Origin: Fen-1273 sp035516035
Lineage (GTDB): Bacteria > Bacteroidota > Ignavibacteria > UBA10030 > UBA6906
DNA length: 64,000 bases
Assembly: GCA_035516035.1 (NCBI GenBank)
Contig: DATJAS010000032.1
Location: 1-64,000, forward strand
Direction of reading: 5' to 3'
Within the stretch, counting starts at the first letter, position 1, and the number at the start of each line of letters is the position of its first letter. Positions 1-8,670 of this stretch are shown piece after piece. Both the position numbers and the translations under genes were made by a program. Under the pieces are notes generated by a model, which saw only the letters and a list, made by a program, of their open reading frames with translations, made no database searches and was not told where the DNA came from.

Positions 1-221
1 GCGGCGCGGAACGTCACCGGGAGGCGGAGGCGCCGGGATTCCGCAAGGACGCGGATAACTTCCTCTTCCGTTTCGACTTTGACGACGACTTTCGGGATGA
101 GGCGGTAGAAACTCGCATCGGTGCCCCAGGCAAGCGTGCTCAACTCGTCGTGGAGGAGTCGGGACGGTGGGAAATGGGGAGAGAGGCGCGCGTGGAACTC
201 GAGGTAGGGGCCGGAGAGCAT
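1..221 (-). CDS. FAD-linked oxidase, D-lactate dehydrogenase type (N-terminal fragment, cut by window edge)
   Basis: Reading leftwards from an ATG at 219-221, about 73 codons stay open to the window edge; an in-frame TGA lies four codons upstream (231-233), so the start is well bounded. The protein begins MLSGPYLEF, and near residue 35 it reads AWGTDASFYRLIPKVVVKV, followed by a stretch on EEEVIRVL and PVTFRA. This is the usual N-terminus of GlcD/Dld-type FAD-binding_4 oxidases, in which the 'TDaS.Y...P..VV.P' segment leads into the FAD-binding PVTFRAxGTSL region. Such enzymes oxidise D-lactate, glycolate or a related 2-hydroxy acid and often carry a C-terminal 4Fe-4S domain, which would lie outside the window. 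Substrate cannot be told from this piece. No obvious Shine-Dalgarno sequence precedes the ATG. Confidence 0.75.
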   Translation of the reverse strand, partial: MLSGPYLEFHARLSPHFPPSRLLHDELSTLAWGTDASFYRLIPKVVVKVETEEEVIRVLAESRRLRLPVTFRA

Positions 222-334
222 CGGGAGAGGTCAGCGCATGTCACACACCGGGGACTCCACGGCAACGCCAGTGGCTCTGTAATGAAGGGATTCCGAGTTC
301 GAGCGAATTGCCAGACGACGCTCGATCCACTCAA

Positions 335-556
335 TCATTTGGACTCAGGGGGAGAAGGCGGAGCGGGCGGAGGGGGCGGGGGGGGATCCTTCATCGACTT
401 CTCGACTCCCTCCTGGATGTCCTTCATCGCGTTCCGGAACTCCCTGATCCCCTTCCCGAGGTTCTTCCCCAGCTCCGGCATCTTCTTGGGCCCGAAGAAA
501 ATCAGGATGACCAGGAGGATGACAATCAGCTCTCCGCCGCCGACGTTCTCAAACAT
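335..556 (-). CDS. tatA: Sec-independent protein translocase subunit TatA/TatE
   Basis: A 73-residue protein of normal TatA size. Residues 1-21 form one membrane segment (GGGELIVILLVILIFFG); the hinge FGPKKMPELGKNLGKG follows directly and leads into an amphipathic helix (REFRNAMKDIQEGVEK), which is the diagnostic TatA layout. The tail is a low-complexity proline run (PPPPPPPAPPSPP) of no known role. TatA oligomerises to form the passage for folded proteins bearing twin-arginine signals; the dipeptide epimerase at 28951-30090 is a candidate client in this window. No tatC or tatB lies nearby here. A possible promoter lies at 588-618. Confidence 0.93.
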   Translation of the reverse strand: MFENVGGGELIVILLVILIFFGPKKMPELGKNLGKGIREFRNAMKDIQEGVEKSMKDPPPPPPPAPPSPPESK

Positions 557-587
557 AACGCTCCCGCGCTGTACGAAATATTCTGCA

Positions 588-618
588 TTAATATATTGCA
601 GTTTCCGCTGATTTGCAA
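588..618 (-). promoter_or_regulatory. Possible Bacteroidota-type promoter for tatA
   Basis: On the minus strand TTG (616-618) is followed after exactly 20 bases by TATATTAA (588-595). This matches the TAnnTT core of the Bacteroidota -7 box TAnnTTTG but not its last two bases. It sits 32 bp before the tatA ATG. It is a weak match, supported mainly by spacing and by its position in an AT-rich gap. Confidence 0.3.
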
Positions 619-647
619 GAAATTGGCGGCAACATCAGGGATATGCC

Positions 648-1895
648 ATGAACCCTCGTACCATACTACACTCTGTTTTTCCGAGCGTTCTCCTCAGCGT
701 GGCCCTTGCTGCCGCACAGGTACCGGCCGTGAAGACCGGTATCGAGGTCCTCAGGGACGACCACTTTGCGCTTCTCAAGGGTAAGAGCATCGGGCTGATC
801 ACCAATCCCACCGGCGTCGACGCACGCCTCCGTTCGACGGTTGACATTCTCACGCACGCGAGCGGCGTCCGCGTAGTCGCCCTTTTCGGCCCGGAACACG
901 GGGTCAGGGGAGACCATGCGGCGGGAGACAGGGTGGAGACCTCGGTCGACCGGGCGACGGGCCTCCCGGCATACTCCCTTTACGGGAAGACAAGGAAGGC
1001 CACGCCGGAGATGCTCCAGGGTATCGACATGCTCGTCTATGACATCCAGGATATCGGGTGCAGGTCCTACACGTACATCAGCACGATGGGACTTGCCATG
1101 GAGGCGGCAGCGGAGCGGAACATCCCGTTCGTCGTCCTGGACAGGCCGAACCCGCTCGGGGGGGTGAGGGTGGAGGGAAACACGGTCGCCCCGGGCTTCG
1201 AATCGTTCGTCAGCCAGTACCCGGTCCCCTATGTCTACGGACTGACGTGCGGCGAGCTGGCGCGCTACCTGAACGGGGAAGGACTTCTGAAGGGAGGCAT
1301 CCGGTGCTCTCTGACCGTTGTGCCGATGAAGGGATGGAAGCGTGACATGCAGTTTGAGTCGACAGGGCTGCCGTGGGTGCCGGCCTCACCCCACGTCCCG
1401 GAACCTGAATCGCCGCTCTATTATGTCTCTTCAGGGATGATGGGGGAGCTGGGCGTGATCTCTGAAGGAGTCGGCTATACGCTCCCGTTCCAGATCATGG
1501 CCGCGGAGTGGATGGACGCCGCGGCCATGGCCGATTCGATGAACGCCCTCGGGCTTCCGGGCGTCCTCTTCCGGCCTATCACGTTCAAGCCGTTTTACGG
1601 GACATGGAAAGACAGGGAGCTCCACGGCGTCCAGGTCCACATCCTGCCCGGCTCGGCGGTAAACCTGATGAGCATCCAGTTTCTCTTCATGCAGGAGAAC
1701 AGCGTGCTCTACCCGGAGAAGAATCCGTTCGCGCTCGCGGAGCCGGGCAGGCGCGCCTCATTCGACAGGGTGGCCGGGAGCGACAGCGTCCGCATTCTCT
1801 TCACGCAGAGGATGCGCTACGAGGACGTCCGGGCGTTCCTGGGAAAGGACGTCGGGGGGTTCAGGGAGAGGGCGAAGAAGTACCTGCTCTACTGA
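648..1895 (+). CDS. namZ: NamZ-like exo-beta-N-acetylmuramidase (DUF1343, GH171)
   Basis: 415 residues with a signal peptide (residues 1-24, ending ALAAAQ) and then the DUF1343 fold. Recognisable motifs are KGKSIGLITNPTGVD (45-59), VVALFGPEHGVRGD (76-89), VYDIQDIGCRSYTYISTM, and LDRPNPLGG. Characterised members (NamZ of Bacillus, and a Tannerella homologue) remove N-acetylmuramic acid from the non-reducing end of peptide-free glycan chains; the conserved FGPEHG segment is thought to be in the active site. The protein should be periplasmic or outer-surface. The ATG at 648 is chosen because the signal peptide begins there; an ATG at 643 is in another frame. It is the only plus-strand gene in the first 49 kb, converging on the esterase gene, and is a logical partner of the cell-wall salvage genes at 7-31 kb. 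Confidence 0.85.
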   Translation: MNPRTILHSVFPSVLLSVALAAAQVPAVKTGIEVLRDDHFALLKGKSIGLITNPTGVDARLRSTVDILTHASGVRVVALFGPEHGVRGDHAAGDRVETSVDRATGLPAYSLYGKTRKATPEMLQGIDMLVYDIQDIGCRSYTYISTMGLAMEAAAERNIPFVVLDRPNPLGGVRVEGNTVAPGFESFVSQYPVPYVYGLTCGELARYLNGEGLLKGGIRCSLTVVPMKGWKRDMQFESTGLPWVPASPHVPEPESPLYYVSSGMMGELGVISEGVGYTLPFQIMAAEWMDAAAMADSMNALGLPGVLFRPITFKPFYGTWKDRELHGVQVHILPGSAVNLMSIQFLFMQENSVLYPEKNPFALAEPGRRASFDRVAGSDSVRILFTQRMRYEDVRAFLGKDVGGFRERAKKYLLY

Positions 1896-1926
1896 GTCCC
1901 GCGGTCGTTGCAATCACGATCCGTTG

Positions 1927-2002
1927 GTCATTGCGAGCGTTCTTTGCGAAGCAATCCTGGCCGAGATTGCTTCGGCACGCCTCCGGCGTGCCTCGCAATG
2001 AC
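1927..2002. repeat. Dispersed palindromic repeat, copy 1 (complete)
   Basis: Perfect 11-bp terminal inverted repeats GTCATTGCGAG (1927-1937) and CTCGCAATGAC (1992-2002) enclose an inner palindrome, GAAGCAATC facing GATTGCTTC, and a GGCACGCC/GGCGTGCC hairpin. It lies between the convergent stops of the NamZ gene and the esterase gene and could act as a bidirectional transcript end. No coding capacity. Confidence 0.85.
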
Positions 2003-2035
2003 AGTTGATGGCTTCGCCATGACCCGCTCCGCGGG

Positions 2036-4273
2036 TCACTTAATGAACAAGAGCTTGCGTACGGCCGCGAACGAACCGGCCTGCAGCCGGCAGAAGTAGA
2101 CGCCGCTTGAGAGATTCTGCGCGTCGAACGTGACGGTGTGACTTCCGCTGTTCTGCCGATCACTGACAAGCGTCCTGACTTCCCTTCCCAGGATATCGTA
2201 TACTTTCAGCGTTACGTCGCTGCCGGCTGAAAGACGGTACTCGATGGTCGTCGCCGGATTGAAGGGATTGGGATAATTCTGCGCGAGCTCGAAGAGCGGG
2301 GGAGCTTGCGCACCCCCCGCGATCGATGTGACTTGCCCGGGATATTTCAGCCGCAGATTGTCCACGTAGATGTTCCCGGAAGTCACCTGCCCCTGGACGC
2401 TCACGACGGCAAGCTGGATCTGGATCTGTCTCAGCGTCACGGGCCACTGGGGGACGCCCGAGAGCGACGTGAGCCCTGCCACCGGCGCGTTTACCCAGTC
2501 GAAGGCGACGCTGTCGTTCAGGAACTTCTTACCCGAACCCCGGAAGATTGACGAGTCGAGGTCGGAGAAAAGGTAGGACAAGCGATGGTTCCGTCCGTCC
2601 GACCTGACATCCAGGTAGATGGAGTCGGGGATTCCGAAGACAGGGAGTGTTTTGTTCAGGTAAACCGAGTATGACGTGTTTGACGGGTCGTACGTGCACT
2701 GATAATGAATCCTGAAAGAAGCGCTCCCCTCGGATTTCTGGCCGGTTGAGAGCGTGACAGAGAGTGAATCGAGGTTCAACCCGCTCCAGGTCCAGCCGCT
2801 CAGGCTGTCAAACGAATCGAACGCGACCATGCCGGCGGCGCTCTGGACGCTGATCGTGCTCGTGTCGCTGTGTGCGGCGAGCGAAGCGATGATTTTCGTT
2901 GTGCCGTTCGCTCTCCCCTTGAACCTGCCCGTGGAATCCACCGTTCCCACCAGGGGGCTCGTGGATGTCAGTTTAAATGACGTCATCGGCAGGGGATGCT
3001 GCACCGAATCCCCATCGAACGCGGATGCGGTCATCTGCACGGCGCGGATCGTGTCCGTCACTGTGAATTTCGGACTCAGGACGACATAGGCAACGGCAAG
3101 CGTCCTGACGAAACTGGAGTCGGTCACGCCGTTGCACTTCGCGTACACATACCCGCTGTCTGCATGACCGACCGGGGTAAAGACTCCGTACGGCGCAATC
3201 GTCCCGATCCTGCTGTCGCACGAATACTGCACAATGGACTGTGGCAATATGATGGAGTTCCCGTTTGTATCAAGCGCCGTGGCGTGAAACGTGTATGTAT
3301 CGTACTGGAAGACACTTAATCCGTGCGCGGTGAGCCGCATGGACGTAAAACTCTGCGGCGAAGAGCTTGAGAGCACGAGCAGGGAGTAGAGGAAGTTCGA
3401 GCCGAAAGAGGGGAGGCTGTCAATCCCGCCTCCGTGGCCCTGGCCGGGGAAGTACATGCCCTGATTATAGATTCCCAGGCGCGTGGCGTATCTCTCGATC
3501 GCAATGCCGCCGTAGAGCATGATGCCGAAATTGGTCGACACGGCGCTGTCCTGCGGCACGATCGTGTCGTCCAGACCATCGATGCTTGCGATCGGCGGTT
3601 CGCCGGCATTGATCCAGGCCGGGTTCACGATCCCCCCGGCATAATTGATGATCCCCGAAATCGCGCTTGAGTGTCCCGGGTTTCCGCTCGTCCCTTCAAT
3701 GTCACCCCACTTCGCCTGGTTGACGCCCGCCGGGATTTCGGACTCGTCCCAGTACGCATAGTGGACCGCGATCATCGATCCGGCAGATGATCCCTCCAGG
3801 AATATCTTCGACGTGTCGATCCCGTACTGGGCTGCATGCGCACGGAAGAACCGGACAGCCGCCTTCGCATCCTGGACTCCCCGGAGCAACGCCTCCAGGA
3901 TCGATGTGACGTTTGATGAGATTTCGACGCCGATCCTGTAGTCGATCGTCGCCGCAACATACCCTCTCGTGGCAAAGTCGATGCATTCAGGTGTCATCTC
4001 GCTCCTGCTGCCGCTCACCAGGCTTCCGCCGTGAATGCCGATCACGAGGGGTCTCAACTTCACTGTGTCGCCCGTGGGCTGATACACATCCATCAGCAGC
4101 GTGTCGGTTTTCCCGAGAATATCAACATTCATGCCGAACGGGATGCCTGTTCCAGTCGTTACGGATGGAAAGATGACGTCCCTGTATCGTGTCCCGCCGG
4201 TGGCCGTGGAGACGCAGCAGGCGAGGAGTATTGTTCCGGGTATGGTGATGAGAAAGCGGGAAATTCTGTTCAT
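2036..4273 (-). CDS. Secreted carboxylesterase-like alpha/beta hydrolase with T9SS sorting domain
   Basis: 745 residues. A signal peptide (1-26) is followed by an alpha/beta-hydrolase domain (about 30-300) with the oxyanion motif IGIHGGSLVSG and the nucleophile elbow FLEGSSAGSM (GxSxG). A bacterial Ig-like Big_2 segment follows (about 390-480, ending GRFKGRANGTTKIIAS), then a beta-sandwich region, then a C-terminal T9SS domain with YPNPFNPATTIEY and the ending RKLLFIK. The acyl substrate is unknown; polysaccharide deacetylation or feruloyl-type ester cleavage would fit the architecture. T9SS would export it and anchor or release it at the cell surface. A strong AGGAGGT ribosome site precedes the ATG. 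It is 72 bp downstream of the PBP gene on the same strand. Confidence 0.85.
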   Translation of the reverse strand: MNRISRFLITIPGTILLACCVSTATGGTRYRDVIFPSVTTGTGIPFGMNVDILGKTDTLLMDVYQPTGDTVKLRPLVIGIHGGSLVSGSRSEMTPECIDFATRGYVAATIDYRIGVEISSNVTSILEALLRGVQDAKAAVRFFRAHAAQYGIDTSKIFLEGSSAGSMIAVHYAYWDESEIPAGVNQAKWGDIEGTSGNPGHSSAISGIINYAGGIVNPAWINAGEPPIASIDGLDDTIVPQDSAVSTNFGIMLYGGIAIERYATRLGIYNQGMYFPGQGHGGGIDSLPSFGSNFLYSLLVLSSSSPQSFTSMRLTAHGLSVFQYDTYTFHATALDTNGNSIILPQSIVQYSCDSRIGTIAPYGVFTPVGHADSGYVYAKCNGVTDSSFVRTLAVAYVVLSPKFTVTDTIRAVQMTASAFDGDSVQHPLPMTSFKLTSTSPLVGTVDSTGRFKGRANGTTKIIASLAAHSDTSTISVQSAAGMVAFDSFDSLSGWTWSGLNLDSLSVTLSTGQKSEGSASFRIHYQCTYDPSNTSYSVYLNKTLPVFGIPDSIYLDVRSDGRNHRLSYLFSDLDSSIFRGSGKKFLNDSVAFDWVNAPVAGLTSLSGVPQWPVTLRQIQIQLAVVSVQGQVTSGNIYVDNLRLKYPGQVTSIAGGAQAPPLFELAQNYPNPFNPATTIEYRLSAGSDVTLKVYDILGREVRTLVSDRQNSGSHTVTFDAQNLSSGVYFCRLQAGSFAAVRKLLFIK

Positions 4274-4345
4274 GAGTGTACCTCCTGGTTCAGACGTGTG
4301 TGCGGTCCTGCGGCAGATTGAGATGAACGGAGAGATCCCGGCCGT

Positions 4346-6679
4346 CTAAAAGCTTACCTTCCCGGTTCCCCGCTGCTCCTTCTTCCAGTCGGCGGTGGCA
4401 TGGAGATCGCAGGGTCCCGGACGGGTCTTTTCCGTGAAATACTCCAGCATCTTCGACGGGCAGTACGGCGTGGCGAGCTTCTTCGATTCGACGCAAATGG
4501 AATCTGCGCTCACGTCGGGGGGAGGCTCGAAGTATTCGAGCGGCAGGGCGATCTTCGGATCGTCGTAGACGTAGCGCATAAACCGGCCCCAGATGGGCGC
4601 CGCGGCCCTCCCTCCCTGTCCGTCCCAGGTCGTGAAGTGCACGCTCGGGTCGTCGAACCCGACCCAGACCGCCGCGGAGATCTGGGGCGTGAATCCCACG
4701 AACCACGCGTCCGCGAAGTCCGTCGTCGTCCCTGTCTTCCCGGCGGCCGGGAGCTGGAAGAAGTCGCGGACGCGGCTCCCCGTGCCGCCGTTCACCACTC
4801 CCTCGAGCATCGAAGTCATGATGAATGCCGTCGCGTCGCTTAATACCTCGCGTCGGGTGGTCGAGCTTTCCTCAAGGACGTTCCCGTCCTTGTCCTCGAT
4901 TCGCGAGATTGCGCAGGGCTCGACGTGCACTCCCTTGTCGGCAAAGACCGCGAAGGCCGACGCCATCTCCAGCGGCGAGACATCGCCGACACCGAGGGCA
5001 AGCGACGAGACCGCGGGGAGCGGGGACGTAATCCCCATCCTCCGCGCGTAGGCGATGACCTGCTCGACGGGAGAGATTTCCAGGATTGCGCGCACGGCCA
5101 CGAGATTGATGGAACGCTTGATGGCCTCCCGGATTGTGCTCTTCCCGCCGAATGACCCGTCGAAGTTGGAGGGAGTCCACCGCTTACCGTCCGGCATCAT
5201 GATCGTCACCGGCTGGTTCAACAGCTCGTACGTGGGGGCGTACCCGTTATCGATCGCCACGGTATAGACAAACGGTTTAAACGCGGAACCGACCTGCCGG
5301 CGGATCTGCGTCACGTGGTTCAGGCCGTACCGGGACGACTTCGGGTCCGCCCCTCCCACCATCGCGAGGATCCCGCCCGTCTTCACATCGATCGCCACGA
5401 ACCCCGTCTCGATCGAGGAGGCGACCCGCCTGACGGAGTCCTGCCATGCCTGGTTCCTGAGGTACTCCCGGCGGATGTTGTCGCGATCGTCCAGCGTGAG
5501 TGCCATCCGGTACGCGGGCGATGCGGCGATCGCCGCATCGATGACGTGGTTGTTGGCCTCGCGCTGTTTCGCCCAGCTCCACTGCTTGTTGAAGAGAGGC
5601 TGGTACTCCGCAAGATGCTCCGCCACCGCGCGGTCGGCATCGCGCTGCATGCGGCTGTCAAGCGTGGTGTACACCGAGAGCCCGTCGCGGTAGAGGTCGA
5701 ACCCGTATTTCTCCGCCTTCCTGGTCATGAGCTGGCGGATGTACTCGACGAAATGCGGCGCGATCCCGCCATCCCCCTGGTCGTCGGCACCGCGCACCTG
5801 GAGCTTCTCGGCCAGCGCCTCCTTCGCCTGCGCCGGCGAGATGTAGTCGTACTTGAGCATCTGCGTGATGACCGTGTTCCGGCGCTGCAGCACGCGCTCG
5901 GGGTGTTTTCCCGCCGGGTCGTAGTAACCGGGCCCTTTGAGGAGCGCGATCAGCGTCGCCGTCTCCCCCAGCGTCAGGTCCGCAGGCGTTTTCCCGAAAT
6001 AGACGTCCGCCGCCGAGGCGAGCCCGTATGACCCGTGGCCGAAATAGACCACGTTCATGTAGAACTCGAGGATCTCGTCCTTGGTGAACGTCCGTTCCAG
6101 CTCCACGGACGTCAGGAACTCCCGGATCTTCCGCGTGATGATATCGAAGATGTTCCTGTCGTTGTGCCCCAGGTAGAGATTCCTCGCGAGCTGTTGCGTG
6201 ATCGTGCTCGCCCCCTCCTTCAGGCGGAGCGCGAAGACGTTCTTGACCATCGCCTTCATGAAGCGCACCAGGTCCACTCCCCAGTGGCTGTAGAAGTCTT
6301 TATCCTCGGTGGCGATCAGCGCGTCGATGGCGCTCCGGGGGATCTCGGCGAGCGAGAGATGCGTCCTGTTCTTGATGTAGAACTGGCCGATCACCTCGCC
6401 GTCGGCAGAGAGGACTTTTGTGGCTAGCTCGGCCCTGGGGTTTTCTATGCGGGCGAGTGAAGGGAGGCCCTCGAGGAGGTACCGGAGGTAGAAGCCGCCG
6501 AAGAGGAGGAGCACCGCCGCACAGGCAGCGACAAGGAGCGCCCTGCGCGACATCCGCGCGCGAAGCCGGCTCCGGAGGCGCCTGTAGAGGGGGTCGTTGA
6601 AGTACTTCTCCATTTCCTCCGGAGTGTACTTCGCGCGCCCCCCCCCCTCGTCCAGGTCGTTCTTGTCCTCGTCCGCCAT
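4346..6679 (-). CDS. mrcA: Class A penicillin-binding protein (bifunctional transglycosylase/transpeptidase)
   Basis: About 777 residues from the ATG at 6677-6679. A short acidic cytoplasmic tail and one membrane anchor (ALLVAACAAVLLLFGGFYL) precede a GT51 transglycosylase domain with EDKDFYSHWGVD and GASTITQQLARN. The penicillin-binding transpeptidase domain has GSAFKPFVY (SxxK), a later SxN region and AGKTGTT (KTG). It polymerises lipid II and cross-links peptides in the periplasm. The C-terminus ends in a Cys-containing tail (YCPSKML). An upstream TTG at 6703 would add eight residues, but it falls inside a plausible -7 promoter box (6700-6707), so I prefer the ATG. Length and motif order are normal for PBP1A. 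Confidence 0.93.
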   Translation of the reverse strand: MADEDKNDLDEGGGRAKYTPEEMEKYFNDPLYRRLRSRLRARMSRRALLVAACAAVLLLFGGFYLRYLLEGLPSLARIENPRAELATKVLSADGEVIGQFYIKNRTHLSLAEIPRSAIDALIATEDKDFYSHWGVDLVRFMKAMVKNVFALRLKEGASTITQQLARNLYLGHNDRNIFDIITRKIREFLTSVELERTFTKDEILEFYMNVVYFGHGSYGLASAADVYFGKTPADLTLGETATLIALLKGPGYYDPAGKHPERVLQRRNTVITQMLKYDYISPAQAKEALAEKLQVRGADDQGDGGIAPHFVEYIRQLMTRKAEKYGFDLYRDGLSVYTTLDSRMQRDADRAVAEHLAEYQPLFNKQWSWAKQREANNHVIDAAIAASPAYRMALTLDDRDNIRREYLRNQAWQDSVRRVASSIETGFVAIDVKTGGILAMVGGADPKSSRYGLNHVTQIRRQVGSAFKPFVYTVAIDNGYAPTYELLNQPVTIMMPDGKRWTPSNFDGSFGGKSTIREAIKRSINLVAVRAILEISPVEQVIAYARRMGITSPLPAVSSLALGVGDVSPLEMASAFAVFADKGVHVEPCAISRIEDKDGNVLEESSTTRREVLSDATAFIMTSMLEGVVNGGTGSRVRDFFQLPAAGKTGTTTDFADAWFVGFTPQISAAVWVGFDDPSVHFTTWDGQGGRAAAPIWGRFMRYVYDDPKIALPLEYFEPPPDVSADSICVESKKLATPYCPSKMLEYFTEKTRPGPCDLHATADWKKEQRGTGKVSF

Positions 6680-6699
6680 CCGGTCGCCGGTCTTTGCAG

Positions 6700-6730
6700 T
6701 CAAGATAGAAATCGTTCCGGTTTACCGCAA
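6700..6730 (-). promoter_or_regulatory. Possible promoter for the PBP gene
   Basis: TTG (6728-6730) is separated by exactly 20 bases from TATCTTGA (6700-6707) on the minus strand. Only the TAnnTT part of the -7 box fits. It would give a leader of only about 15-20 nt to the ATG at 6679. Confidence 0.3.
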
Positions 6731-6880
6731 GATGCGGACCGGCGTTCCATTAGCTGCAGCCGGGAATGACGAAGAAGACCGACCAGAGCACAAACAGCAG
6801 GATACGTATTCTGAAGCGCCGAGACCTGAGCATCGCACATGCCTCCGATGTCCGGCCGCGCCCCGCCCGCCAAAATGCAG

Positions 6881-6910
6881 AGGGCCTTCCATCCTTGGAC
6901 GAAAGGCCCT
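6881..6910. other. Near-perfect 14-bp inverted repeat in intergenic gap
   Basis: AGGGCCTTCCATCC (6881-6894) and GGACGAAAGGCCCT (6897-6910) form a 14-bp stem with two mismatched or wobble positions and almost no loop. It has no T-run, so it is not a typical intrinsic terminator. It lies in the 6680-7090 gap between the PBP gene and the GH43-like gene. The rest of that gap holds repeat copy 2 and a possible promoter; I see no gene in it. Confidence 0.4.
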
Positions 6911-6971
6911 GGCAATGAACGGGGTGCGCTAAATCAATGTACGGAGCGGAAGGACGACAAGCAAACCGCGT

Positions 6972-7067
6972 GAGATTGCCTCGCCAAAGTGCGGCGTGGT
7001 CCAAAAAACGGCTCCCGCCTTCGGCGGGACGCAAAGAACGCGCTTCGCAAAGAACGCTCGCAATGAC
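6972..7067. repeat. Dispersed palindromic repeat, copy 2
   Basis: Begins GAGATTGCC (6972-6980) and ends CTCGCAATGAC (7057-7067). Inside are GCGGCGTGGTCCAAAAAACG and a CCCGCC/GGCGGG hairpin. It lies just after the stop codon of the GH43-like gene on the minus strand. Confidence 0.8.
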
Positions 7068-7090
7068 AGCGAGGTCCCCGTGGGGCGATG

Positions 7091-8188
7091 TCAGTCGGAC
7101 ACCGGCTCGAGCGGGAGATCCAGCCAGGCGAGCCCGATGTCCCGGCCCATGTGGGAGGTGCTTTCGCCCGGGCAGCCGTCGTACAGGAGCGCGAGCTTCC
7201 TTCCCGCGGCAACCACGGAAGGCATCCCCACCGCCCCGTGCGCCCAGGTGCAATTCTGACCGTCAAGGACGATCGCCTTGTCGCGCGTGTTCCAGGTGTT
7301 CAGGTCCTTTGACCAGTAGACCCAGATTGCGTCGGCGTATTCCCCTCCGTGGTCATCGATCCCGATGTGGTTCGTGAAGAGAAACCAGGTGCCGTTCGAT
7401 GGTTCAAAATAGAGCGACGAGTTCTCTATCTGCTCGGCCAGGGGGACGATCGGGGCGGGGTCCGGACTCCAGCGGCCGTTCAGGTCGTTCGTGCGGGCGA
7501 TGCCGAGCGTCCGCATCGTGTTGTGGTGCTCGTCAAATATCGAGGCGCTGAAGAATTGGAGATACCCGCCCCCCGATTTCACGATGAACCCGGGGCTCGC
7601 CGTGATCGTGTAGTAAGTACTATCTGTGGGGGCAAATGGTACAACGTCGTACTGCTTTTCCCACGGCCCCCGGGGGGAGCGGGCGCGGGCTTTGAGCGTC
7701 AGGTACGGGAACGAGGGGATCCTGTCGGGAGGCGGCGACGTGTGGGGCGTCCCCAGGTAGAACATGTGCCAGGTGTCTCCTTCGCGGATGACCCAGGGCG
7801 CTGAAGCGCTCTTTGCATCGGGGCTCTCCGGCGTGCCCAGGCGCAGGGCCGGGCCTGACCTGGTCCAGTGCACGAAGTCCGTGCTGGTCGCCAGGCACGC
7901 AAGCCAGCCTGTGGGTCCCGCTCCGTCATAGTGCATATAATAGATGCCGCTATCCTCGAACGCGATCGCTTCCCTTGCGCCGTACCAGTCGCAGCTATCA
8001 GGGCCGTCGCCGTGGCGCAGCACCACGCCCGTGTCGTGCGCCGTCATCCGCTTTGTTGCCTGGGGGCGGCCGTCGGAGTACTGCCTGAAGACGTACGGCC
8101 GACCGTTCAGGGCTGTTTGCTCATTTGACCGGTGGCAGGAGCAGAGGGCGGCTGCCGCCGCGAGGAGAAGGATCGAGAGAGTCTTCAT
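7091..8188 (-). CDS. GH43-like five-bladed beta-propeller glycosidase, lipoprotein
   Basis: 365 residues. The N-terminus is a lipoprotein signal (LLLAAAAALCSC; lipid-modified Cys near residue 18). The rest has the repeating beta-propeller blades of the GH43/GH117/GH130-type clan: FEDSGIYYMHYDG, CLATSTDFVHWTR, DTWHMFYLGT, KSGGGYLQFFSAS, YFEPSNGTWFLFTNH and GRKLALLYDG. These enzymes typically remove terminal sugars such as arabinose, xylose or galactose; the substrate here is unknown. A GYS/GS-type catalytic trio cannot be assigned by eye. It is the last gene of the long minus-strand run, 15 bp after the preceding small gene. Confidence 0.65.
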   Translation of the reverse strand: MKTLSILLLAAAAALCSCHRSNEQTALNGRPYVFRQYSDGRPQATKRMTAHDTGVVLRHGDGPDSCDWYGAREAIAFEDSGIYYMHYDGAGPTGWLACLATSTDFVHWTRSGPALRLGTPESPDAKSASAPWVIREGDTWHMFYLGTPHTSPPPDRIPSFPYLTLKARARSPRGPWEKQYDVVPFAPTDSTYYTITASPGFIVKSGGGYLQFFSASIFDEHHNTMRTLGIARTNDLNGRWSPDPAPIVPLAEQIENSSLYFEPSNGTWFLFTNHIGIDDHGGEYADAIWVYWSKDLNTWNTRDKAIVLDGQNCTWAHGAVGMPSVVAAGRKLALLYDGCPGESTSHMGRDIGLAWLDLPLEPVSD

Positions 8189-8203
8189 GGATTTTCCAGT
8201 CAG

Positions 8204-8668
8204 TTATCTGACGGTGAGCGTGTCGATCCTGAGCGGCAGCGACGGGTCCCGCACGAACCGCAGCCTGTACGCCTTCACTTCGCCCGGACGGATCACCCCA
8301 CGGATCGTGAAATCGTCCGACTCCGGCTCCCTGTAGACGCTGATGCTGACCCAGAACGGACCCCCGCGCTCACCGGTCACGGTGAGTGTGTAAGCACCAT
8401 CCTCGAGCACTCCCCCGTCGCCAAACGCTGCCACGAACCGGCGCGTGGAATCCCCCGACGCCCTATCGGGACTCCGCGCGACGCTGACGTCATAGCGGGA
8501 GGAAGGAATCTCCGAAAGGGCCGACCCCGATTGGCGATCGAACCCGGTGCGACGGCCGTGCGGATCGGCGACGACGAACTGAATGCCGATCGACGAGAGG
8601 ATCCCGAGGCCGGATCCTCCGACCGCAAGCATGCTCCAAAGCGCGAGCGCGGAAAACGTAAAAGACAC
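8204..8668 (-). CDS. Hypothetical membrane-anchored or secreted protein
   Basis: 154 residues starting at a GTG two bases past the stop of the DUF4922 gene; an internal ATG at 8632 is an alternative. The first 35 residues are hydrophobic (LALWSMLAVGGSGLGILSSI) and probably a signal anchor. The rest looks like a small beta-sandwich (GAYTLTVTGERGGPFWVSI, then EVKAYRLRF), as in proteins that bind or scaffold at the cell surface. I recognise no family. It is probably co-transcribed with its neighbours because the gaps are 2 and 15 bp. Confidence 0.5.
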   Translation of the reverse strand: MSFTFSALALWSMLAVGGSGLGILSSIGIQFVVADPHGRRTGFDRQSGSALSEIPSSRYDVSVARSPDRASGDSTRRFVAAFGDGGVLEDGAYTLTVTGERGGPFWVSISVYREPESDDFTIRGVIRPGEVKAYRLRFVRDPSLPLRIDTLTVR

Positions 8669-8670
8669 TA

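Noticed and set aside
150..784. Two plus-strand frames across 150-784
   Set aside because: They lie opposite tatA, whose protein is unmistakable, and contain only Gly/Arg-rich text.
6680..6703. TTG start for the penicillin-binding protein
   Set aside because: No ribosome site, and it falls within a possible promoter -7 box; the ATG at 6679 keeps the whole domain structure.
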